Assembly: GCF_020360975.1 (NCBI RefSeq)
Contig: NW_025408673.1
Location: 1,860,001-1,924,000 of the forward strand
Length of the DNA stretch: 64,000 nucleotides
Direction of reading: 5' to 3'
Origin: Hirsutella rhossiliensis
Taxonomy: Eukaryota; Ascomycota; Sordariomycetes; Hypocreales; Ophiocordycipitaceae
This document shows, one piece after another, positions 52,561-63,447 of this stretch. Under the pieces are notes generated by a model. The model ran no database searches. It was not told where the DNA came from and was given only the letters and a program-made list of their open reading frames with translations. The stretch's first letter is position 1; each line of letters starts with the position of its first letter. The translations under genes and the position numbers were made by a program.

Positions 52561-54110
52561 TGGCCAGGAGCCGGATCTTGATGCGCCCGCCGCAAAGGTC
52601 AACATGAAATCGCGGGTAAATTGAGCCACGAACATCGAGCTCAACAACGTGCGAACTAATTACCTTCGTGACTGTGTACTTGTGATGCAGCCAGTCGAGC
52701 TTCTTGCACGGTCGTGGCGATCTGTAGTTTGCCATCGAGAGCCACACCTTGTCACCAACTTCAAATCGCTCCGCAGGCTGTCGCTTTGCGTTGGCAGCCT
52801 CTTCTTGTTGTTGCTGTGAGGAGGCCATCACTGCTTGCATGTACTCATTGACCTCCTGCAGGCGACTGAGTAGGCTATCAGCTCTGCTTTCCTCTCTATG
52901 CCTCGGTGGCTCTTCCGATTCCTCGACGCTGATGGGATCGACGTGGTAACCATGCTCAGCGAAAAAGGGCTGATCTTGGTCGCTGCGGATTCACGATTGT
53001 TGAGTGCCAGCTGCGCGGCAGGGAGCAGTTCTCCCCAGTCGTCCTGCACGTACGACACGTAGGCTCTCAGGTAGGCCTCGATCTCCTGGTTCATTCTCTC
53101 TGGCCCTCCGTCCGTCTGAGGATGATAGGCCGTGCTCAATTTCTGCGTGACACCTGCAAGACGGCAGAACCTCTTCCAGAACCTACTTAGCCAGTTGCTC
53201 CCGCGGTCGCTGACGATGGACCGTGGCATTCCGTGAAATCGGTAATGACACTGGAGAAAACGGTTTGCACACGGCTCAGCTTCCATGTTGTCCATCACCT
53301 CGAGGGTCACAGCCTTTGTCAGTCTGTCCACAATCACCCACAGGTACCTTGCCTTGCTCGGTCCAGTAGGCGGCAGATCTGTGATGAAGTCCATGGACAA
53401 ATGGCTTCGGGGTCGATCTGGAATCGGCAGAGGCTTGAGAAACCCCTTTTCGACTGGCGCCAGATGTGTGCTCTGCCGCAGGTGTCGCAATTGGCTACGT
53501 ACCGGCGAACCAGCTGGGACTGCCCAGGCCAGTAGAATCGCCGAGCCACAATAGCCAGCGTACCTTCCCTGCCGGGATGACCGGTCGCAACAGAGTCATG
53601 CGACTGCTGCACAATGCGGGTTCTCAACTGGTCTTTCTCAGCTTCCTCCTGGTTACCCTCCTCTCCGGATCCACCCGGCACCCAAATACGGTCTCTGAAT
53701 GTCAGCCTTTTGCCTGCGTCGATCGCACATTCTGAAATCTGGATCTTCAGGCCCAGCGAGGGCGGGAAGGCACGCTCGCGATCGCGGACTGCCTTATAGG
53801 CTGCCCGGAATATCGAGTCCTTCGCCACCGTTTCGTCCCAGAGTTGCTGCAGGTCCGCTACCTCGAAGACCTTCATCTTCGGCAGGGTGGATGCCTCTGA
53901 ACAGTCAGAACTCATCGCGTTGATACATGCTCTTGTCGATGATGGAATGGCACTATCCGGTATCAACTGTATCATTCTTCCTTGTTCCCGCTCGTCGTCG
54001 ATGCCCTGTGGCTTGTCTTGTTCACGGCGGGACAACGCATCAGGCACGACAGCCTCGCTTCCCGGTCGATACTCGAGCTTGAAGTCGAACTGGGACAATT
54101 GGCTGCCCAA
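52550..54110 (-). pseudogene. Chromovirus integrase (frameshifted)
   Basis: It begins after the RNase H end (YRPGSEAVVPDALSRR). The zinc-binding part H-x5-GHPGREGT...CDTCGRAH lies near 53480-53600. The DDE core has FITDLPP, IVSDRGSNW and the Glu of GGPERMNQEIE (53095-53395). The C-terminal part reads FEVGDKVWLSMAN, then RFHVDL near 52600-52770. Three frames are used. Confidence 0.92.
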
Positions 54111-55685
54111 CGGCTCTGCCGTTCCGTGAGCTTCTGGCGTGTCGCGAAATACTCCAGGTTGCGGTGATCGGTAAGGATTGTAAATGGGCCGCAGCTCCTA
54201 AGTTCGGCGTTCCAGTTGTCGAGACATCTCATGATGGCAAGCATCTCCTTGTCGTGAATGGGATAGTTGTACTCCGCTGGCGAAAGTCGCTTCGAGAAGA
54301 AGGCGCATGCGTGTCGACGTCCATCTGGGCCTTCCTGCGACAGGACGCCTCCCAATGCGTAGCCTGAGCAATCCGTCTCCAAAAAGGTCGGGAGGCTCGG
54401 GTCCCACTGCTTGAGCACCGGTGACTCGCAAAATCGTCGCTTCAGCTCCTGAAACGCCTCGTTCTCCGCTCGTCCCCAATGAAAGGCAGTTCCTTTCTTA
54501 AGCAGGGCATCCAGAGACTGCGTGATCTTGGCATAGTCGGGGATGAAGATCCGGTAATAGTTGGCGAAGCCCAGAAAGCTTCTGACACCCTTCACCGTGG
54601 TCGGGGCCTCCCATTCGCGGATGGCGCGCTGCTTTTCGGGGTCGCAGGCGATTCCTTTCCTGCGTTGACGATGAACCCAAGGTATTTGACCTCTTGTACC
54701 GAAAACTCGCACTTCGCTGGGTCTAGGTGCAGCCCAGCGTCGGCGAGTGCTTGGAGAACTCGTCGCACCTTAGCCTCATGATCCGCCTTCGAACCGCTCG
54801 AGTAGATCAGTACATCATCCAGGTACGCTGTGACAAAGTCGTCCAGCCATTCGCGCAATACACTGTTCATGTATCGTTGGAATGATGCCGGGGCGCCGCT
54901 CAGGCCGAAAGGGCACACGAGCCACTCGTAGAGCCCAAACCTCGTGCGAAATGCAGTCTTTCCTCATGTCCCGGAGCCATGCGGATCTTATGGAAAGCGG
55001 CCACCACGTCCAACTTGGTGAACCACTTAGCCTTGGCCAGATTCTGCAGGGTCTCCGCGATGAGGGGCAGTGGGTATCGGTCGCGCTTGGTGATTGCATT
55101 CAGCGCTCGGTAGTCGCAACAAAATCGCAGCCCTCCATTCGGCTTCCGCACGAACAGCACCGGCGCGGCAGCCGCTGAGCTACTCGCTCGGATGAATCCT
55201 CTGTCCAGCAGGTCTTTCAGGGTCTTTCGCAAGACCAACAGCTCTTCTCGTGACATGTTGTAGAGTGGGCCCCACGGAAGGGGTGGCTCGTTGCCGTTCT
55301 TGTCAGGCTGCAGGTTGACTTCATGATCCACACCCGGTCGATGTGGCGGCAGCTTCATTGCCTCTCCTGGTGAGAATAGGTCGCGGAATTCTTTCAGCAC
55401 TTCTGCCGGGACCTTCTCGCTCGGATCGACTGGCGGCTTCGGCTGAAGCGCCTCTCTATATCCGACAAACTGATTGCATGAATCGAGATCGCGTTGCACT
55501 TCTTGCGTCTCTTTGCGCGTCGACACTCCGCCGTGAATACGGCTGCCGACACGAGTCTTGCGCTTCGAATCGCGCGTATCTTGGCGGGCTCTTCCTGCCC
55601 AATGAGGCGTATCGTCACACCTGCCCTCCCATGGTACATTCGCTGCTTGGCAGCATCGTACACGACGTGATTTCTCTCCATCCAA
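53972..55685 (-). pseudogene. Chromovirus reverse transcriptase and RNase H (frameshifted)
   Basis: RT starts with PPHRPGVDHEVNL and PLYNMSREEL (near 55250-55350), followed by KPNGGLRFCCDYRALN. The catalytic box YLDDV is intact at 54811-54825. The connection and RNase H follow with FLGFANYYRIFI, the catalytic ETDCSGYALGGVL segment (near 54350-54390), FFSKRLSPAEYNY and LTDHRNLEYF. Three open segments in three frames carry it (55685-54900, 54918-54592, 54712-53972). Confidence 0.92.
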
Positions 55686-56112
55686 GGCCGGCCGAGGAAC
55701 ATGTCCTGGCCCAGGCTTGGGATCACGTATGCAAAGACACGTTCGTCAAATCCAGCTGTCTCGACCACAACAGCCACGACCCTGGGGATATGACACTCTT
55801 CGCTGACTCTGAGAATCCCCCAATTTCTCGTGGTTTCGAGTCGACGAAGGGTATCCGCAGCTTCCGAACAAGGGCTTCGTCGATCACGGCATAGCAGTCA
55901 CATCCACAGTCGACAAGGGCGCGTATTCGATAGCCTCGGTTTACCCGCGCGTTGACTAATACAGTCCGACTATTCATTCGTGGCTTGAACGCTTCCCAGT
56001 CCCGGATGTCTGCCTTTGCAGGCCCCGGCGCCCGCTTTCGCCCGGGGCTAGTCTTTTCCCGCCGACTCGTCCTCACTGGATGCTGCGGTTGATTCCGAAT
56101 CATCTGCGGCAT
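55394..56112 (-). pseudogene. Chromovirus aspartic protease (frameshifted)
   Basis: The active-site region reads RALVDCGCDCYAVI near 55880-55925, with Cys after the catalytic Asp where Ser or Thr is usual. The second conserved part, LGQDMFLGRPWMERN, lies near 55670-55715 in another frame. It would cleave the Gag-Pol polyprotein. Confidence 0.8.
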
Positions 56113-57146
56113 CGGGCTTCTTCATGCGCGCAGCTTTAGGTCGCTGTTGCTTCCCTTCGCCAGGAAAGACCACCTGGGCTGGGCAGTCCACGATAAGATG
56201 ATCCGTCCGACCACAGCGATAGCAGCGGCGCTCATCCTTCGGCTTCTTATCGACATGTCGACGACCCTTCGACTCGTGGCCAATACGGTTGATGTCCGTC
56301 ATCTTAACATCTCCGTCGGGGTCCTCCGGTTCCTCCTTGGGTCGTTGCCTTGGTAGCTGTTGAGGCGTCCGCTCAGTCGACGTCGGCTGCCTACCGGGTT
56401 TCAGTCTCTCCAATCTGCCCGCAATTTCCTGAACTCTCGCAAGCCATCCCTGGTAGTCGTCGGGTAGGACGGCTGTGACCAAACTCTCTTGAGGCGTGCA
56501 TTTATTGCGTTCTCTAGAAATACGATCTTTGCACTGTCCGGCCAGTCTGCTCCCCCGGCTTCAGCTAATGCCTGTTCGAATCGGGGAAGGAAGGACGCGA
56601 GAGGTTGGTCTTCGCGCTGCCGCATAGTTCTCAGCGTGGCAGCAGCGCGGGATTGATGTTGCTGTCCTGGTAGGTTCGGTCGAGGTATCGCATGAACTCT
56701 TGGGGTCGTAGCTACCCCAGGGCCTCCCGCGGCGTAAAGGTAGCGACCACTTGCTGTGGTCGCTCGTCCAAACATGAGTTGATGAGGTACCAAAGTTCGC
56801 GATTTCCACTGTAGTAGTGTGCATCAAGGTCCAGCTTGTCTCGCATCTGCCTGGCCCAGGCGGAGTAGCTCTTCCGTGAGCCGTCATACTTGGGTGGGTT
56901 GGGCAACGGTTTCCGCATTCCAGTACCGCAGGTTTTGGGAGGGCGTGCCCAAGCCAGGCGTGCTCGCCCAATCCTCGTGCCACTGGCGGCGATTGCAAGT
57001 CGGCGCTCTGCGGCTGCGCTCGCCCGAGTTGCTCCATCAGCAAGGAAAGTTGGTCCTGTAGAGGGCTGAGAGTCGCATTGACCGCTTCTTGAATGCGTTG
57101 GTCAATCCATTGCTGCTGGAGACTTGGGCTCACTCTGCTGGTCCAT
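56048..57146 (-). pseudogene. Chromovirus gag (frameshifted)
   Basis: Gag structural protein of the element. The first ATG (57146, MDQQSEPKSP) hits a stop after 14 codons, while the next frame continues as a coiled, Gln-rich N-terminus (SLQQQWIDQRIQEAV). The capsid-like core follows in two further frames (PPKYDGSRKSYSAWARQM near 56890; QPLASFLPRFEQALAEAGG near 56590). The nucleocapsid part ends in a zinc knuckle, CYRCGRTDHLIVDC, near 56190-56230, with an acidic Ser-rich tail. At least three frame changes are needed to join it. Confidence 0.85.
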
Positions 57147-57194
57147 CCTGACGAGCAGTCTGCAGCTTGCGGTATTTAGAAGGAGCTCTAGATA

Positions 57195-57429
57195 TGTGAA
57201 AGGCTGGCCCGGAGTTTATTCAACAAGCAGGTGCCTAGGTGTTGTCTATCTAGAGCTAAGGAGGAAAGAAGCTGAACTCGAGGCGTAGCCTCGAGTGCGA
57301 GCTTATATTGCCCTTCTCGGAATGTTCTCGCAGCTTCTGGGTCCGCGGAGCGGGGCCGGTGTTGCCACCGGAGCACGACCCACCGGACCCGGTACAACCG
57401 GGTCCACCAGCCGGGCACAGCCCGTGACA
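57195..57429 (-). repeat. 5' LTR of the chromovirus
   Basis: 235 bp, the partner of 52013-52246. Inside it on the minus strand comes TATCTAGAGCTCCTTC, where the primer-binding site should be. Confidence 0.95.
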
Positions 57430-57988
57430 GCACGATAGCGATACCGATTCCTCAGCCGGACCAGCGAGAAACAAGCGTCGACGGGTATCTATCCCACCTG
57501 CCGAGTCGCACCAAACTGTCCGATCCACTGTATATCCGAAGACCAACCTCCGTCGGCCACATCAACGAATAGCTGCTTCGACTGTAGATACGGACATCGT
57601 TCGACCCTCTAGGAGTCAAAGACGGGCCAAACAGAAAACACATCCATCTCCACAGATGCCGCGGGCTGACCGCAGCTGTCTACAAGGTGACCAGCCCCGA
57701 CAACCTGCTGCCGAGAAATTAGCCAACCACAACACGGCTCAGACGAATAAGCCTCCTCCGCTGCTACGTCGATCCGTAAACAATGCTGATTCCAACGGGC
57801 AAGGTTCGCTCGATCGCGCTTCGCCAAAACTGTTGCGAACAAGGAGGCACACGAAAGAACAAGGAAGGGTAAAGCAGGGCACAGCGCGGGACCAACATAC
57901 CTTAGTAAGAGACGGCGAGAAAACAGTAAGAAGGAGTCGGAGGCTAGCAAGACAGAAGTCTGAGTATGACCTCAGTGGCAAGCTTTAA
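57430..57988 (+). CDS. Arginine-rich open frame without a start, cut by the chromovirus
   Basis: One plus-strand frame is open from the LTR edge (57430) to TAA at 57986-57988, about 185 codons. The next codon upstream in frame is a TGA inside the LTR. The sequence is low-complexity and basic, with VRPSRSQRRAKQK (about 57602-57640) and VRRSRRLARQK near the end (about 57924-57960), an internally repeated motif. It looks like the C-terminal tail of a longer protein whose 5' part was lost or replaced when the element inserted. An ATG at 57656 could start a 110-residue product. No family is recognised. It could itself be of transposon origin. Confidence 0.4.
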
Positions 57989-58748
57989 GATCAAAGTATG
58001 GCAAGCCGTGAAGCACAAGCGGTTCCCCGGCCAGAGGGAACGCGCATATGCTGAATCTTTGCAGCGTGATGAGAATACAATGGTCACTGTGGTGTTCATA
58101 GTTGGGCCGGATTTGCCGGACCGCATGCAGACGGGATCGTCAGATTAAATCGGGATTAAGTTTCTGCTATGCCCGGCCATAGAAGGCACAAAATTCTCAT
58201 TGTCTTGCAAAGAGACGCATGTTTTGATGCATTGATAAAATCAACTCTCTTGTATCTCTACGTAACAGGCCGCAGGGTGCCATGTTTTCCACTCCGCAGG
58301 CGTTGTTTCGGTGCTAACAGGGGAGGCCAGCCCTTCAAAGGCATTAAAAGATTATTTGCTCCCACAGCCTCCACTTTACCTGCGGTGCGAGATCGCCTTT
58401 GGCTAACGTACAATACCTCCAATGTAAGCGACCGGGGATTATAGTACTTCTCTTGTGATGTGCCGCTTAACATGAGGGTTTTTAGTGACCGTGATCCCAG
58501 CACGACAGCTTCTAGCCTTAAGTCCTTTAAAGGAATAAGCCAATAGGGTGGCGTTTCTGGCCAGAGCGCTTACTAGTCAGCCACTACGTAATAACCAAGA
58601 ATCAGCCCCGTCATTGAGGGGCTGGTTAATTAACAGGCCACTCACTTCCGCTTTTAGGCCACCTGTTCCTTCCCTCCTAGGTGCAGGCACGTCCAGATTG
58701 CTCTGAATAACGCAGGAAACCACGCGATCATCCGTCCTCATTCTTGCA
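57989..58748. other. Intergenic, upstream of the kinase gene
   Basis: Only short overlapping frames without motifs or splice support. The kinase promoter is presumably within the last few hundred bases. The leader just before the ATG reads CTCATTCTTGCA. Confidence 0.5.
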
Positions 58749-59669
58749 ATGGATAAAACGAGCTTCGAGGGCTCTACTTCTGAATTTATTCGAGTGCAAA
58801 ACGGCGAGGTGCTTAAGTATCCACGTCAAATATGGAAAGAAAGCAGATTATACGACACCTTGACTCGGGACATCGAAACCAGCTTCTCAGTTGAATGCCA
58901 GATTCTCGAACATCTAGGGCACCATCCAAGGATTGTCAAGTAGGTCACCACTCCCACGATAAGCTCCTACACGACTAAGAGTACGTTCAGGTACCTAGGC
59001 AGGAACCAGGGCGAAGGAGATCCACGAGGAATTCTTCTTGCCGAGGCTAGTCATGGCGATCTCCAGCGGTACTTGGATCAAAATGAAGTCGAAAGCAAGA
59101 CCCCCCTGGCAGTCCGCAAGAAGTGGTGCCTACAGGCCGTTGAAGCCGTCGCGTATATTCATCATCGTGGAGTAGTCCATGCCGACCTGCGCCCCGAGAA
59201 CTTCCTGATCCACGAAACCACACTGATGTCTCTAGACCTCTGGCTATGTGATTTTGGAGGCTCAAAATGCGACGAGCTAGGCGTCTATGGTGGACATTTA
59301 CCCGATTCAGGCTTCTTCGACCCCACGCTGGAGCCGAGCGCGACGACGCAAATGGACATCTTCAGTATCGGGTCTGTCCTCTATGCCATCCTCACTGGTC
59401 ATTGGCCATTCCGGGGACTTGGGGTTTTTAAGTCGCCAGAGGAAATGAACGACTATGGGAATAAGGTTGATAATCTATTCCTGCAGGGAACATTTCCCGA
59501 TGTAGACGAGCTTTTCGCAGGCGATATTATCATGAAGTGTTGGAAGAACGAGTATGCGAGCGCGGAGAATGTGCTTCAATCTTTGCAAGCAGAGATGGAC
59601 AGGGCAGAGAGGACTCGGTTCTGGCTGGCTGAATGGTTTGATTGGGTTCGCAGCATGCTCTCTCCATAG
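58749..59669 (+). CDS. Protein kinase, fungal HAD-type family, one intron
   Basis: Exons 58749-58939 and 58991-59669 join across a 51-bp phase-2 intron (GTAGGT...GTTCAG, CTAAG branch) to give 289 residues. It is a short kinase domain with no other domain. The β3 lysine is probably in VLKYP (Lys23), the αC Glu is Glu49 (VECQ), the catalytic loop is HADLRPENFLI (127-137, with Ala in place of Arg in HRD), the metal-binding motif is DFG (151-153), and helix F begins TQMDIFSIGSV. The glycine-rich loop is degenerate (RVQNGEV), as in many small fungal kinases of this type. The catalytic Asp129, Asn134 and Asp151 are present, so activity is possible. Substrate and role are unknown. No stop or RIP scar is seen. 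Confidence 0.85.
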
Positions 59670-61460
59670 ATATAGAATAATTGATCGAATAAATGAGTGG
59701 TTTCTCAAGTTTCCCATTTCTCCATCCGCTGCCTGAATGGCATGTAAGAGGGCGCAAGCGGGCGGGCCCGCAAAATGAATACACCAGCCGTTACACTGTT
59801 GGATCATGCCCCATCGTTCCCGAGCGAGCCCTTGCTAGATGTCACCGCATCATAGATTAGTTCTAAATAACTTAGCAATATACTAGGTATTATGATTCGA
59901 CGAGTTGACTTACAGAAGTAGACTGCGCATCCGGGTTACGGCAGTTAAACTTGCCACACTTCCTTCCGACTCTCTTCGATCCAAAAGGAACCCGGCTCAC
60001 ACTGTGGTTCGCTGCAGTTTGTTGGTTGCACGGGTTGAACATAGTGGTGTCCTCTTCTATGTCGCCACAAGTATAAATAATAGTGCTGAACCTAATAGTG
60101 CACATGCTGGCAGAGAGTCGAGGAAGAGGGATCTTTTGACGGTTTGAAGATATTTCTTATAACGCAAGCTCTAGGGGAGTCAAAAGCAAGTGGCAAGGTG
60201 TGTTATATAGGCTCGAGGGCGTAGGCATGGACTTAAAGAGCACACTTGGCGTGTAATATTCTTCTTTAAGTCCGTGCGCTGGTTCACGGTGGCCTCGAGC
60301 TATATACTCCCCAGCCCCCAACACCAATCCTTGTCTCCAACATGCAAGTGTGTAACCCCTACCTCGTTATGACGTATACGAAATGCGACGTAGTATCCGC
60401 AAGTCACCTCTGCATGCGGATGGAGGGTGCCAGTCCATGTTGCGTTGCTCGGGGCATGCGATGCTTCAACACATGCAATGCACATTAAATGCGCTGAATT
60501 CAGCCCCGCACGCATCACCGCAACGGCTGCCGCACACAGCCATGCCAACGGTCTCTTGCAGTGGCCTGCCCCAACAGCAAACCTGCAGCCTCGGGCGTTG
60601 GCAGCCGTCGACACGGGCTGCCGTGTACAGGTATACGCAGAGCCAATCAGTCCCAACCCAACGTCAAGCCATAGCCTCGGCTAAGAAATACGGCGCAACT
60701 GACTGTTATACATGACTGCTACAAGCGGCCCTGGCCTCAATGCATTGACCTTGTATCCGAAGAACTCGGGCATTTGGCATCAGTCCTTCCGTCTTATTAG
60801 AGACTTTCGGGAGACAGCTAGAGTGACTTCAAGTTTACAAGTCCCATGTCAAACAAGTTATCATCGAGCCCACCAGCCTAAAGAAAGCAGGAATACAGCG
60901 GACACTCAGGTGCAACCAGGCCCAGGGGAATGAACGGAGTGAATCTCGTAGAGACTACGTAATCTCAATAGGCAGACGAACCAAAGGGTATTTTCAAATC
61001 TGCCGCTTAGTTAATCTCCCCACCCGGTCAAGGTCATGTAGCTTACAACAAAGACAGCAGAAGGTTGCGTCGTCAGGAAAGGACATTTTAGTTGTTAGAA
61101 GGTACCTCTTAAAACTCTACGACTTAATGTTCTTTATAGTAGTAGGTCATTGTAAAGACTTGTGTAACGACATCTATATCTAGAAAGGAATAAGATCCTT
61201 ACGATTAGCCTATAGTATTAGAATAAGTTTGTTCCCGCCATAGCATCGTCGACTATAGCCTGTCAGCTGCTACCAGCACCTCCATGGCATATATGGTCCA
61301 CTGCCAGGTCATTTGTCGGATTGTCACTTCACTTTTGCCTGAACGATATAGTAGTTTCCCAACAAGCCCTTAAGCTTGCTGTTGCACGTTCCTCCATTGT
61401 TCTAAGGCCCATCTCCTTTGCTGTCTTTTCAGCAGCTTGAAACAACCGTTCCTGCGCGGG
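59670..61460. other. Intergenic region, no supported gene
   Basis: Several short frames occur (for example 60383-60715 on plus) but have biased composition and no splice structure or motif. The stretch 61080-61220 is AT-rich with few CpA and may be an old repeat fragment. An inverted repeat at 60204-60306 is listed separately. Confidence 0.5.
60204..60306. repeat. Imperfect inverted repeat of about 100 bp
   Basis: The left arm has TATATAGGCTCGAGG and then GCATGGACTTAAAGA; the right arm has TCTTTAAGTCCGTGC and then GGCCTCGAGCTATATA. The inner arms (15 bases, one mismatch) and outer arms pair, with unpaired bases between. It could form a hairpin or be a small MITE-like insertion. No TSD was established. 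Confidence 0.7.
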
Positions 61461-62107
61461 TTAGTTTTCAGTCGGTTCGCTTGCCAGAAAACTCACAAAT
61501 GCGTTCTCGGTCTCTATGGCATTAATAATGCCGTCTATATATATGACCTGCCTATGAGAAATTTCCATGTACTTAGCTACTGGGTATGGTGGGTCGCCTC
61601 CAAATGTCCGTGGGGATCCAATATGTCCTTGAAATCGTGTAATCGCCTCAAGGTCTTGATGTGATAACTCGGACAAGCACCTCTGCGCAAACTCATATGC
61701 TCTCTGTGCTTCTTCGGTATTCGCTTCTAGTTCTGTAACAAGACTTCGTACGAATCCTCGGAGCATAATCCGGAGGGCGACGGCGGGGATCTCTCCGCCT
61801 GTCAAGCTGCCAACTATCTTACGAGGTTGCTCGCATCGGGGTTGAATGGCCTCTCCAATACGCGCTGTCCCGTCCTCAAGCTCTTTAGCTTGAAATGACT
61901 CTCTGGAAGCATTGCCTATGTCCTTTTATATCAGTTAAGTACTCCATCGCTATAAAAAAGCTCAGTGCCATTCATACCGTCGTGCTGAAACTCGGGACTC
62001 TGAACACGCTCAATGGCATCAAAATGCTGATTAGGTTGCTGCTTAGTGGACAACGAGCCTTCGGAGTATGTGGAGGTCCTGGAAAGGGGAGATAGGCGTT
62101 GCGACAT
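61461..62107 (-). CDS. Hypothetical protein, 194 residues, one intron
   Basis: Exon 1 is 62107-61978 and exon 2 is 61915-61461, split by a 62-bp phase-1 intron (61916-61977) with donor GTATGA, a TTAAC branch site and acceptor CATAG. The product starts MSQRLSPLSRTSTYSEGSL. The first 60 residues are Ser/Gln-rich and likely disordered. The rest is predicted helical, with FVRSLVTELEANTEEAQRAY (about 115-134) and YIDGIINAIETENAFVSFL near the end. No signal peptide, membrane segment or known motif is seen. The continuous frame across a well-formed intron, with a good ATG (context ACAATGTCG), is the main support. No RIP stops are present. Function unknown. Confidence 0.7.
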
Positions 62108-62921
62108 TGTCTCAATCAGATTCGCGACGACGGATTTGTTTCAATAAAAACTTCGCATCTGTCGGCAGGTGGTTTACACGTATTTAGTGGCTCTAGAAAA
62201 CAGAATGTTAGAGTTAAGCATGGAGCTGATAGAAGCCCAGAATAAACATACTAATAAAGCTGGGCAGGCGATCATTTGTATACCAATAGTCGAGTGTTAG
62301 GCGGTGCCCAACAAGCAGATTGACGGGAACGAGTAAGCGCTGTTAAATACTGGTAGAGAACACGAGATGGGGTCTGTTGAGTTTATACTTGAATCTAGTT
62401 GCTTGCTCTATGCTAGCGACGGATGTACACGTTTCTGTAATATAGACAGGGTTACTCTGTACTCTCCAAACGTTCCCTTTGCGGTATACTTTCTTAAGTC
62501 GTTCACCATTCTAACCTGAGTAGCGGCTGAGCAACGGCTTACTGCTGAGTTTGAATAGCCACAAACCTAGGGGTGTACATATCATTTGGCAGTGCGAGGA
62601 CATATGGGGAACCCTAGGCTACTTAAAGGGATTGTAGCCAGTCGGACGCCGTGTAGGAGGAAATACCTTCGTTTTCTAGCATATCATACTATAAGAAAAG
62701 TCCCCATAATCCTAGGCGATACTAGATCCCTACGTCACGCTCACCATAGTACTCGTAAGGCACAAGACTTTATTGGCTCCCTCTGCTGGGTGATGGGTAT
62801 CGACCTGGTCTCTAAATATTGGGGGTTCCCTCACCTAGATTGGCCTGCCTGCAAGGGTAACGCCGAGAATGATCGCTCCTATTTACGTGGAACCAGACTG
62901 TATATAAAGTGATAAGAGCTG
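62108..62921. other. Intergenic region
   Basis: The upstream region of the 194-residue gene (62108 onward) and beyond. A plus-strand frame at 62586-62912 has no recognisable motif and is not supported as a gene. Confidence 0.4.
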
Positions 62922-63075
62922 GCCCGCAACGGCTTGCGCATCCTGCTGCTGCTAGCCCGCAACGGCTTGCGCATCCTGCTGTTGCTAGCCCGCAACGGCT
63001 TGCGTATCCTGCTGTTGCTAGCCTGCAACGGCTTGCGTATCCTGCTGTTGCTAGTCCGCAACGGCTTGCGCATAA
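62922..63075 (+). repeat. 33-bp minisatellite, nearly five copies
   Basis: Copies start at 62922, 62955, 62988, 63021 and 63054. The unit begins GCCCGCAACGGCTTGCGCAT and ends with a CTGCTGTTGCTA part; the fifth copy is partial. Copies differ mainly by C/T changes, such as GCGCAT to GCGTAT and CCCGC to CCTGC. The period is a multiple of three, so an open frame on either strand repeats 11 residues (plus: ARNGLRILLLL), but no gene is supported around it. Confidence 0.95.
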
Positions 63076-63447
63076 GCACAACAGGAGTCACGGTAGTCCA
63101 TATGCTTGAGAACATCTCATGCTGTAGTCATTTATGATGAAAGTGTACAAACTGACCAGCACCGTGAAGACCCTTAACCCTAAATACCCATATCTCCTAT
63201 CCGCAATTAATAGGGCCTCTTTTAGGTGCATAGATATAGAAGGAGCAGTTATTTATTTATGTAAAACACGGTGTTTAAAGGGGAACTACTGGCTACCATA
63301 TAATCCACCGTGAGGATATAAAGATGAAATCATCCTGATTTAAGTGTGCGGGCTTATACGAGAATCACGACAACTCCTAGCGCCAGTATTAATTCGGGCC
63401 AGGCCTTGTCCCGGCTTTATTTTTTTTGCTCTCTTTTTGCAGACATT
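63076..63447. other. Intergenic, upstream of the 3'-most gene
   Basis: No gene seen. The last part (63412-63443) is T-rich and ends TTTTTGCAG just before the ATG, which could be the acceptor of a 5'-UTR intron or a pyrimidine-rich promoter tract. Confidence 0.45.

Larger units (their letters stand above)
52013..57429 (-). mobile_element. Ty3/Gypsy chromovirus, complete in outline, no RIP, frameshifted
   Basis: 5,417 bp with nearly identical 234/235-bp LTRs starting TGTGAAAGGC and ending GCCCGTGACA. All domains are in order on the minus strand: gag, protease, RT, RNase H, integrase, chromodomain. CpA and TpG are abundant, so RIP did not act. Thirteen overlapping open segments lie in alternating frames (12 frame changes), so no polyprotein is made as the sequence stands. 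The outer flanks, ATAAC on the left and GCACG on the right, do not match, so no TSD is visible. The polypurine tract (minus, GGGACAAGGGGTAA) lies next to the LTR at 52246. Confidence 0.95.

Noticed and set aside
59047..59807. Minus-strand frames over the kinase gene
   Set aside because: Antisense shadows; the plus-strand spliced kinase with catalytic motifs explains the region.
60383..60715. 110-codon plus-strand frame rich in His, Gln and Ser
   Set aside because: No splice support, motif or consistent codon use. Overlapping frames of similar length exist on both strands.
62586..62912. 108-codon plus-strand frame before the minisatellite
   Set aside because: No recognisable motif and no matching upstream or downstream exon; not enough to call a gene.
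62922..63075. Repeat array as a CRISPR
   Set aside because: It is a head-to-tail 33-bp minisatellite without spacers in a fungal genome.
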